From the NCBI RefSeq assembly GCF_021155765.1, contig NC_060112.1:20212001-20276000 (forward strand): a stretch of 64,000 nt of DNA. Direction: 5' to 3'. The first letter of the stretch is position 1. Each line of letters begins with the position of its first letter. A model generated the notes under the pieces. It saw only the letters and a list, made by a program, of their open reading frames with translations. It ran no database searches and was not told the origin of the DNA. Of this stretch, positions 26,001 through 36,268 are shown piece by piece. Both the position numbers and the translations under genes were made by a program. The DNA is from Diprion similis. Its lineage: Eukaryota; Arthropoda; Insecta; Hymenoptera; Diprionidae.

Positions 26001-26763
26001 AACTTTTGATGCGTTGCTCGCAGCGTATTGGGACTGCGCTCAATCGATTTCTCTCGCAAAATTACGTCGGAATAGTGCCTCAAAGAATTAATTGCAGCAC
26101 TTTCCAGATTCGTCGAAATTTTCGCCAAAAATCCAAAGGGGTAAGCCTTACTTTTTGGTCATTTTCGGAGCCGAAAATTTTTTGTCTCGGAATCGATTCG
26201 TATGACCATCTCTAGAGTAATTCGACCCCCAGGAACTCAAAAAACACGTGAAAAAGAGCGTCGGACCAACAGCAGAGAAATGACGCTGGAAATCTCCAGT
26301 TTTTCGACTGTAACTTTTGATGCGTTGCTCGCAGCGTATTGGGACTGCGCTCAATCGATTTCTCTCGCAAAATTACGTCGGAATAGTGCCTCAAAGAATT
26401 AATTGCAGCACTTTCCAGATTCGTCGAAATTTTCGCCAAAAATCCAAAGGGGTAAGCCTTACTTTTTTGGTCATTTTTAGAGCCGAAAATTTTTTGTCTC
26501 GGAAACGATTCGTATGACCATCTCTAGAGTAATTCGACCCCCTGGAACTCAAAAAACACGTGAAAAAGAGCGTCGGACCAACAGCAGAGAAATGACGCTG
26601 GAAATCTCCAGTTTTTCGACTGTAACTTTTGATGCGTTGCTCGCAGCGTATTGGGACTGCGCTCAATCGATTTCTCTGGCAAAATTACGTCGGAATAGTG
26701 CCTCAAAGAATTAATTGCAGCACTTTCCAGATTCGTCGAAATTTTCGCCAAAAATCTAAAGGG

Positions 26764-28076
26764 CGGCATCTTGATTATGCACGAGTGCACGATTCTGGAA
26801 TAATGAGAATAAATTAGTCTATTTTGTTACTACGAAAAAGCGATACTATTGTATTCGAATTTCTTTTTACTTTTTCGTATTCTCCATTGATCACACATCC
26901 ATTTAGAAAACCTAGATTTTTTATTTTTCAGCATAAAAACCCAACTGAGCACTACTGACGTGACCATGTAGTTTGGACTCGCATCACTTTGCTGTTGAGT
27001 CGGTACCCATTGTCAAGAGCGTCATCTTGCCGCCGACGGCGTGTCGTTGCCGCGTCAATTTGACGCCGGTGAAAATCCAACCAAAGACGCCTACTACTCG
27101 GCAAATTTTTGTTACCATTACTCGGCAGGTAATAAGAGGCTTTGTCAACGTGTCGGTAGCTTCTTTATCGATAGGCAGCGTTTATCACGCAATTCATAAG
27201 CATATAAAACGCCGTTAGAGCGAAAATAATTGTATCTGATCGTACAGTTATTGGGCAGATCGCTAAAAGATCTAATTTGCACTTTATCCGATCATTTTGA
27301 AACCATTCTGGAACTCAACCACACAATCGTTTGCATATTTTGCATAAGATAACCCTCGTTAATTCTCATTTTTCATTGTTAAATATCAAAATACATGAAT
27401 GTGGCGTAATTACCACGGTGGTAATTACCCATTCATACATTATGATTCGTATGACTGTATAGAACTACTTCGGGTGCGTTCCGAAATTAACTGCCAAGGC
27501 CAAAAACTCCCTAGGATAGAGGCAGAGCTACCGATGAACTGGGCCACGCAAAAGAGATTAAAGATCGTTGACAGCACTAAGAGCCAATATCGGAACGCAC
27601 GTTATATTAGCCTCAAAATGATGGCCCTGTGCGCTCTGCGGACCTCCCCCCGCGGCCGAATATTAGAGTCGTTTTCCAACTTTGTTTTCCGGACCTATCA
27701 CGATGAGTAAAGAGTTGTTGAATTTGAATACGTTTACTCAGGCTGCTCTATGGAATATTGAGTGAGAATTTTTATTATTATAAGTATGTATTCCACGGCT
27801 TACTTCAGAAACTCCTTAGAAGAATGAGTACGGATTCAGTCCGTGCTATGGTGTGCTACAGATGGTAGCATACAGATGCGTTTAGGAACAGTCAACACGA
27901 GCACCTTTTCGCGCGGTTTTTAGCCGAAGAGTTATCGAACAGAGTAACCTGTGCATTGTGCGGATAGCAGACTACCTATCCATTTGATGTATTTACGTTA
28001 AACATTTCGGCATTCAAGATTTCCCAAAGAACACTTACAGCATATTCGATATTGTCCCAAACTGATAGGTATCAAA
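26764..28076. other. intergenic: satellite right flank and 5' flank/UTR of MSH6
   Basis: The satellite stops sharply at about 26763 and unique sequence follows. A GC-richer patch lies at 26990-27140, and a purine/GC patch near 27600-27670. Two perfect inverted repeats are present (27052-27066 and 27406-27428). Open frames of 81 and 103 codons at 26973-27218 and 27399-27710 show no domains, and the first begins only with TTG. The MSH6 promoter and 5' UTR must lie in the last few hundred bases. Confidence 0.4.
27406..27428. repeat. perfect 23 bp palindrome
   Basis: Two 11 bp arms (gtaattaccac and its exact complement) flank a single central base. The arms contain TAAT cores, as bound by homeodomain factors, but no function can be assigned from sequence alone. 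Confidence 0.8.
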
Positions 28077-31000
28077 ATGCCGAAGGTTAACACGCTCTTT
28101 AAATACTTTACGTCACCAAAAACGGAGAAGCGACTTGTTAAAGAAACGTCCAGTCCTCAAAGAGATTCTCCCAAATCGAATGGCGATCAAAAAGGAAAAG
28201 GTACGCGTACTACGTATTTAGAATTTTTTTCCTATTATACTCATTCAATTCTGCCATAAATTAGCCTTTACACGTACACGACCCAACACCAAAGAAGCAT
28301 CGCAGTCAATTAGTATTATGGTAATAAGAATACGAAACTTTCAAGTTCCTTTGTGTAGCATCTGATTAGAAAGTATTCTGTTAGCAATAATCGATTTGAA
28401 CGAGATGGTAAACATTACATAATAAACTGATTCACTCATGACTGTGAAACGTAGCATGAAATAATATGACAAGTGTTGTGAATGTTGTCAAAAAACATGT
28501 TAGATTTGCTATATTTCAATAACCAGGAAATGACAAAGGATACCTTGGCTAGAGACCTAATGTCATATACTGAGGTGTAAGACACATTTTCTTGGATTTT
28601 GTCAATAATAATATATCATGCATTGCTAGTAGTTATCAATCCTTAATAAAATTTTGGAATGGAGGTTTCACTAATCACCATCAAACTGCCGTATCTGTTT
28701 CTGTACTACTTGCGAAGTTCATTTCTACCACTGTTAAACACTTCAATTCGTTATGTAGGTCTGAAAGCAGGTAAAGAAAATTCTAATAACGAAAACAAAA
28801 GGGGAACTCCGACCAGCAGACACAAAAACAAATCCTTAAGTGCGGCAACCAGAAAAAGATCTTCGAACAAGGAAACAGAAGACGATGAGTCCAGTCGCCC
28901 AAAGAGAAGACGATTGGTAATACCATCTGACAACAGTGATGATTCAGGAGAGGACTACAAACCTGGTATGTTTTTATTTTTTATAATATTACATTCAAAA
29001 TTTATCTCCTCATCAAGACATAAAGAATTTTTTAATATTTTATTGTTATTTTTCTAACTCTTGATTTACACAACAGCTGCAGACGATGCTAGTTCTTCCG
29101 AATATTCTGCGTCTGAGGCTGATAGTGAGTCTGAAGCTTTATCATCTGGCATCGAAAGTGATGAAGAAACTCCTAAGGTAACAGCAGGCATCACTTATTT
29201 TTTTTCTTCTATAAGAAAAAAGGTAGAATTACATTAGAATCCTTGGGATCCACAGAAAAAGGTACTCGTTGAGGTAATACATGATAAGGCAATTTTTTGT
29301 TTTATTGTATTCTCTTGATTTACAATATTCTCAATTCTATTTTATAATTCTGAATTAAATAATATTAAGAAACTACTTTTGAAATGGATGATTGTTATAT
29401 GATATCTGGCGTTCTTTGTTACAATTCAATTAATAGTTTTTCTTAGTTGGAATGTTCTACACATCTCTCATTACTGATTCCAGAAAAAAAGGAATGTTGC
29501 GCCGACAAAAGCTCCACCGAAAAAAAATGGTCGTGGAAAAACCCAGGCAAGCATTTTATTTGAATTCTAAACTACATAGTAATACATTCTAAAATTCATC
29601 AATGGCTTGCAGTTTTCAGTTAAGATATAGCCAGGTGTGGTTTATTTCGTGGAAATGCCGTAACAGTGGTGAAATTTTGTTAATCCCAAGTAATATCTTT
29701 TTTTCCAGATGAAATCTGAAGTGAAAAGCTCTGACCCACCCAGTCAAACAGCTGGTAATAGTTCAGTTAATGCCCAAGGCTGGACTCATTTGAAATATGA
29801 CTTCCTTCAGACGAATAAAATTAAGGATATACACAGAAGGCCTCCAAGTGATCCAAACTACGATCCAAGAACTCTTTACGTGCCACATGAATTCAAAATA
29901 AATCAGACTCCTGTAAATATACACATATGTAATTTATGTACTAAGAGCGAACAAAAACATCTTGACATAAGATCTAATCAGTCCATTATATTTTATAGGC
30001 TATGAAACAGTGGTGGGAAATGAAATGTAAGAATTTCGACTGTGTACTCTTTTTCAAAGTTGGAAAGTTTTATGAGTTGTATCACATGGATGCAGTTACC
30101 GGTGTTAATGAACTTGGCCTGTCATATATGCGTGTAAGTACTCCATAAATTTCAACATTGAGGAACGAAAATATTTATTTACAACAACTAAGTTATTAAC
30201 ACGGAATCCTTGAATTCTACTTATTTTTATCCAGGGGGAATTCGCACATTCCGGTTTTCCAGAAATAGCATATAGCCGATTTGCATCAAGCCTAATAGAG
30301 AAGGGATACAAAGTAGCTCGAGTTGAACAAACCGAAAATCCAGAGATGATGTCAGCTAGAGTCAGTAAGAGTAAGTGCAACTATGCGTAATCTACAGGTA
30401 GTCATGAAATGAGAAATGGTAGATACGTTACTGACTGCATCAATATGATAAACATTCATCATGCCAATTCTTGCAGTGTCTCATGTTACGAAGTTTGACA
30501 AAGTTGTGAAAAGAGAGATATGTCAAATTAGCAGTAAAGGTACGAGAGTATTCACTGCTCAGGATGGTGAAACCTCTACAGCCAGTTCAACTTACTTGCT
30601 CTCAATAGTAGAGAAATTTAATCCATCAACACCCACATCAATTTATGGTGTCTGCTTTATTGATACTTCAATTGGAGGTTTTCATCTTGGACAATTTGAA
30701 GATGATCGTCATAGTTCAAGACTGTTGACACTAGTTTCCCATTTTCCACCGTCACAGGTAAAACATTAATAGGTTTCAAAAAGTTTATTAAAACTTTTTC
30801 AGAAAACGTAAATCTAAACCATATATATATTATGTATACCGGGTATGTGTAATGAGGAGAAAATATGCACTTCTCAGGCTATCTATGAACGTGGTGGTAT
30901 ATCAGAGAGAACAAACAAAATATTGAATACCATGCTGGCTACTGCACTTAAGGAGCCACTGCAACGGGAGACGCAATTTTGGTCTGCTGCTACTACCCTC

Positions 31001-34000
31001 AAAGTGAGTTGATCGACTGGTAGAATCATTATTATCCAAAATGAAAACAAAGTATACTCTACCGTTCCAATATCTTGTAATCTGAAATTGTCATATTTTA
31101 ATCCTAGAAACTGCACGAAGGAGAATATTTCAAATCAGAGTTCAATTCCGATTTTACCTGGCCAGAAGGTTTGAAGCCATATTTAAGTGATGGTAAGTGT
31201 AAAAAAGAGTTTTCACCTATTGTGTCTGCTTATCTGTTTAAATAATATTAATGACATTATTGAAGATGAATTATTTCTCTGAAACAGGAGACAGTCTAGG
31301 ACTCACTGCTGCTGATAATATGGAGCTAGCTGTATCTGCATTGGGGGGATGTGTATTTCATTTAAAAGAATGTTTCATAGATCAGCAGTTACTTGCCCAG
31401 GGACGTTTCGAATCTTGGATCCCTCCTGATCATGAGGATCGCCAGAGTTCAGGAAAACTCGCTAATAATATGGTAAGTTTTGAACATGCTCTAGAAGTAA
31501 TTCGTGAGTTACTGCTAGTAGTTACAGTAAACATGATGTGACAAAAGTGCCTAAAGAGCCTTGACTTTAAATGATGAAATAAAAATATAAAATTACTCAT
31601 ATAAATTTGGAATTTTCTTTAACAGGTACTGGATGCCATTACAATAAATAATCTGAGAATCCTTGGAGGACCTGGTTCGCTCATATCAACGCTGGATCAT
31701 TGTTGCACCCCATTTGGCAAACGGTAAGGATATTATGAAAACAACTCATGTTTTGTACATAATCAACCAGTCCATATAACTTACAGTTTGTTACGCGAAT
31801 GGATTTGCCGGCCATCTTGCCGCAAATTTGAAATAATGCAGCGACAGCAAGCAGTTACCGAGCTAATTGATAAAATTGAAATTACCCAAAATGTTCGCGG
31901 CTCATTAGCTCCGCTCCCAGATCTTGAGAGATTACTGAGCAAGTATGTATACGACTTTCATTATCTTAAAATGCCTCTGCAATAGACATGGTGTGTAACG
32001 TATTTTCGATCTGCAGGATACATGCTCAAGGTAATTTTGCAAAGGGGCAAAGTCATCCGGATGCAAGAGCTATCATGTATGAAAGTAAGACGTATTCGAA
32101 ACGAAGAATCCTAGACTTCACAAACGCGCTTCATGGATTTGAGGAAGCTTCAAAAATTATAGATTCAATCGGTGGTATGCTCAGCTCAATGTTAGTTAAA
32201 TATTTCAGGAAAATATGATCGAATCTTCCCTAATCTGTCATTGTAATCTACTCTTACAGACGTTAAATGCGATCTACTAAAACGGTGCATTAAACACAAT
32301 CCAGAGGGTGAATTTCCTAAATTGGAAGAGATGCTAAATTACTTCAAGGTCAGTAGATCTGGATATTTATAGCTAAAATTAAAATATGTGACAGTCCCTG
32401 TAACCAGGCGCATCCGCTAGTAACAGTCAACTAGAGTCTACGTACCAGGACTGTCCAGCATTGAATTAATGTCCAGCTATCGATACGTTTATCTTATTAT
32501 TTTTATTATCAGAGTGCTTTTAATCAAGAAGAAGCAAAGAAAGAAGGGTGTATTATACCGAAACCTGGCGTCGACTCAGAGTATGATGCAGTTCTCGAAG
32601 AATTGTCAGAAATAAAACGAGACCTAGAAAAATACTTGGAAGGGCAGAGAAAACATTTTGGAGTAAAGGTGAATTATTATGGTACTGAGAAAAAACGGTT
32701 TCAAATTGAAGTTCCCGATTCCCAGTTGAGGAAAGTTACCACAGACTATGAACTTCAGTCACAGCGCAAAGGTTTCAAACGCTATTACACCACTAAAGCC
32801 AAAGTATGTATTAATCGATTGACCAATAGTTATAACTGAAAATATTGTGCTACTTTTAAAAACTGCACAGCACTAGTCTTTATTCATGGCTATCATACGT
32901 AATGTATTACATTGTCTCAGGAGCTTTTGGAAAGACAAATGATCGCAGAAACTAACAAGGATAAAGTACTTAAAGATATAAGCAGAAGGATATTTGCTAA
33001 ATTCAGCGAAAAATACGATGTATGGTGTTCGGCTGTCTACCAATTGGCTACACTAGACGTTCTCACTGCATTTGCTGAATATTCTCAAAGCGCCGAGATG
33101 TCTGTTCCTATAATAGAAGATGTTACGAGTGAAAAAAGCGTATGTACTTTATGACCTGCATCTTTAGATCAAAATGAAGTATTCACTATCGTCATAAAAG
33201 GTCTTACCTTACCTAAGTTCAAATAGTTCTGAAGGAGCATTAACGTTCAACATTAACATATATTCAAGCTATTAAGAATACTACACGAAATTCGCTTACT
33301 GTGACTAAAATCTAAATCCCTCAGGCTTTTATTGACATAAGAGATGGGAGGCATCCGTGCGTTACATCTGACGACTTTATACCAAATGACACTTTATTGG
33401 GAACAGAGGATTCCGCATCACTTGTCATTCTAACTGGGCCTAATATGGGAGGAAAATCAACTCTAATGCGTCAAGTTGGTCTCCTTACAATCATGGCCCA
33501 AATTGTAAGTCAGATATAAAATTCAATGATTCAATCTGAGTGATATCCAGCTTTTGCTCACAAATAGAGCTCAAGAATGAACTAAAATAATTATTTTGAT
33601 TCCTGTACACAGGGTTGTCATATTCCCGCAAGTTCATGCCGATTGACGTTAGTCGATCGTATTTTCACTCGTTTGGGTGCCAATGATGATATACTAACTG
33701 GACAAAGTACTTTCTTTGTGGAGTTGAGCGAAACTGCAACTATACTCCAGCACGCAACAGCAAACTCACTGGTTCTGGTGGATGAATTAGGTAACATAAT
33801 GAATCTTTATGTCATTAAACTTTCTTCTAACTCTACCACCCACTATTTCCTCTCAGTACTCTAAATTTTATTGATATGATAACAGGCCGAGGCACCTCAA
33901 CTTATGACGGAACAGCAATTGCAGCTTCGGTTGTCGGCGCTCTGAAGGAACGGACATGTCGCACCCTATTTTCAACCCACTATCATGCCTTGGTAGAAGA

Positions 34001-34417
34001 CTATAAATTGGACAAGAACGTTAGCCTGAGCCACATGGTAATCAGTTTTGCTGGCGATATTTACCTTACTCGGAAATTGATTTGGAATCAGTACCCAACT
34101 CATAGACATATAACTTTTTTCGCAGCATGCAACTTCACAAACATGTCTTTATTTTACAGGCGTGTATGGTAGAAACTGAAGAGGAAGAGGAGGTTTCACA
34201 AGAAACAGTGACGTTCCTGTACAAACTAAGCAAAGGTGCATGTCCAAAGTCTTACGGGTTCAATGCAGCTCGTTTGGCTGGAATTTCATCAAAAATCACT
34301 GTAAAAGCTCATGAGATAGCCAGCAAGTTAGAAAACGAAGTGAATCAGAGGCACTTCCTCGTTGGTCTATTTAAGGGTAAAAGTGACCTGAAAACCCTGC
34401 TCGCAGCTTTAAAGTAA
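28077..34417 (+). CDS. Msh6: MSH6, DNA mismatch repair ATPase (MutS-alpha subunit), complete
   Basis: Twenty-one exons join in frame: 28077-28200, 28771-28965 (or from 28759), 29077-29177, 29484-29546, 29709-29912, 29999-30133, 30235-30370, 30477-30757, 30878-31003, 31108-31192, 31288-31472, 31626-31723, 31787-31942, 32017-32174, 32260-32348, 32513-32803, 32921-33139, 33325-33504, 33613-33790, 33886-34037, 34160-34417. The product is about 1137 residues. An N-terminal PCNA-binding-like box (residues 4-11) is followed by a charged, low-complexity linker. The MutS mismatch-binding domain follows with the Phe-Tyr-Glu clamp motif in GKFYELYH (about 253-255), then the lever/clamp domains. The C-terminal ABC ATPase has Walker [10 protein letters not shown] (about 920-928), the [19 protein letters not shown] signature, and Walker [14 protein letters not shown] (about 995-1007). 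MSH6 pairs with MSH2 in the nucleus to recognise base mismatches and small loops. No PWWP domain is visible between linker and MutS core, unlike the vertebrate protein. The start ATG has an AAA upstream context. Confidence 0.95.
29547..29708 (+). other. GC-AG intron of MSH6
   Basis: The exon ending at 29546 (…aaaacccag) is followed by gcaagc, and no GT donor keeps the frame. The intron ends in the acceptor ttccag before 29709. GC-AG introns are a known minor class, usually with a strong match around the donor, as here. Confidence 0.75.
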
Positions 34418-36268
34418 GAGTTTGATGCTTCGTTTCAAGATATAATCAATAGTTGGCTCAACGGATTTCGCTGCTACCGTCAGTATTATATATCAAATGC
34501 CAGTACTTATTTCAAATTAACATATTTATGTTGACTACGTGCACTAAATTCCAAATAATTACTCTGTGTCACACTTCAAAAATTCTATTGCCAATATAAA
34601 TTTAATTTAAATCAAAAACACTTCACGCCTGCATCTTGTACAAATTTTCTTGCGTTATCATTGTTCCAAAATATCTTACACAAGTTGAGAGTTAGAATTA
34701 TATTCATGGTTTAAGTTACTTGAATATAATTAATAGATTCAGTCTGTAGTTTAACTGTAAAACATAGTTTAGTTTTCGTACGTTATAAGTTTAGCTTCTC
34801 ATTTTTGATATGCACATTCTCAAAGTTTGTTGATCGAACTATTTCCACGTATTATTTCGTACAAAATAGAGTATTTGTTATTTTCTATCGCATTCTACTG
34901 CGAATCTCGTTTACAAACAAAAAATTGTATGCTGAGACAGAATTCTCATTTTTCGCAATACAATTTTTGATATTTAACGTTAGAAACAAGTTTTGGATTT
35001 AAAAAAAACCAGACTATTGATCATTCAATATACCAAAAAGTCTCACACCAAGCCAAACATGACATTTACTCGAATACGTAATAGTATTATCTTCTGATAA
35101 AGTACAAAATAAGAAATCTTCGCCTTAATTTACAAGTATTACTGAATTCTGTAAGTCGTATTTCTTTTTTTTATGCAGCTTATTTGTTTCTACGATGTAT
35201 TATTTTCATAAACTTCTAATAAAAATGTGCCATTCTAACTATTTGACTCATACTTCTTTACAAGCTCATACTTATACTCTGGTATAAACCAGAAACAATC
35301 CTCACCAAACGTTTTACGTTGGTTTCTATTACATATAAAAAAGAATCATTCATGTTGTTTTTACAAAATGTTTATTTGAGGCCAAAAGTACAAAAAGGTA
35401 TTTTCATGGAAATGCTGTAGGTTACAAACTGTAGTTTTTTTTCTTTCTACTCAAAATCGAACAATCGTGTAAACACTCTACTTGTCAAAACGGGATACAA
35501 TCTCTTATAGACTGAAATAAATATAAATATTACATTGTGTAATGATAGTGATGTCGGAGCAAAAACTATGTAACTAATATCCAAGTTATCATGTTTTTAC
35601 TTCTTCCTTTACTTCAATTTTTTTCCGAGTATTTTTCTTTTTATTAGTACTTAGTAGCAATGATTTGTAACCGAATATATAGAATTATTATATGAGTATT
35701 GATAATGCGGCTTTTTAAAGCTTAAATTCGCATTACAAACATTATCGATTCTGTGATTTACGCAAAAGTGAAAAGGCACAAAATTAAGAAAGCACTTTTT
35801 TTGATATACATATAGTGTAACTTTTTATTTTCGAGAAAGAACTATCTAATATACAATTTAGGTTCGCTAAACTCAATCATAGTTTGCTAAGTATTGATTA
35901 CGCCGTTTTATTACGAACCATTTATTCATATTGTTTCTTAATGTTGATTTTTTTTTTTGTTTATATTTTTTTCGTTCTTCTATAAATTTATTTAATCATT
36001 GTGGAGATCCTAATGCTAAAGATAGCTCCATAAATGCGATTAACCTGATTGATCGAATACAAATCAAAGAATTATACTGATTCATTATTACTTCCATTGT
36101 TCATTATTTAAATACGGTTATTACGTGTGAACAATATCCTCGAATTAATAAAGTTTGATTAATAATAATAATAATAATAATAATAAAAAGTCAGTCGGTG
36201 AGGTTTTCGGATTTGGAAGTAACGACAGTATCAAAGTGCTGTTGGATATTTAAGTCCATCGACGATGT
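34418..36268. other. convergent 3' UTR/intergenic region between MSH6 and Jupiter
   Basis: Very AT-rich and without coding signal. A candidate AATAAA for MSH6 lies at 35218-35223 (+). A candidate for Jupiter lies at 35987-35992 on the minus strand (TTTATT on +), about 280 bases past its stop. An (AAT)n tract is at 36161-36186. Other weaker polyadenylation-like motifs are present, so the true ends are not fixed. Confidence 0.45.
36161..36186. repeat. (AAT)n microsatellite
   Basis: About eight uninterrupted AAT units, lying in the probable Jupiter 3' UTR. Confidence 0.9.

Larger units (their letters stand above)
9741..26763 (+). repeat. satellite DNA array, ~54 tandem monomers of 311 or 312 bp
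   Basis: One monomer recurs head-to-tail without interruption from about 9.74 kb to 26.76 kb. Using the codon-like anchor atgatgcgttgctcgcagc as a phase mark, its copies start at 9806, 10117, 10428 and so on to 26629: 54 intervals, of which 25 are 311 bp and 29 are 312 bp. Monomers in the body of the array differ at only a few sites. Diagnostic differences define at least five types: A (311 bp, cggaatcgatt, five Ts before ggtc), B (tttttagagccg with ccccctggaac), C (ttcgaagccg), D (tttttggagccg) and E (gggcctgaaa with gttttgg, 311 bp). Every typical unit carries a cacgtg palindrome and a tctagag or tccagag site. There is no transposon end, tRNA-like promoter or insertion in the array. Short ORFs repeat in every unit on both strands, but they follow the repeat and are not genes. 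The left edge is diverged and the right edge is abrupt. Confidence 0.97.

Noticed and set aside
9806-26817. Dozens of repeated ORFs of 60-283 codons on both strands of the satellite
   Set aside because: They recur with the 311/312 bp period in several overlapping frames at once, break at the one-base length differences, and show no domain. They are by-products of the tandem repeat.
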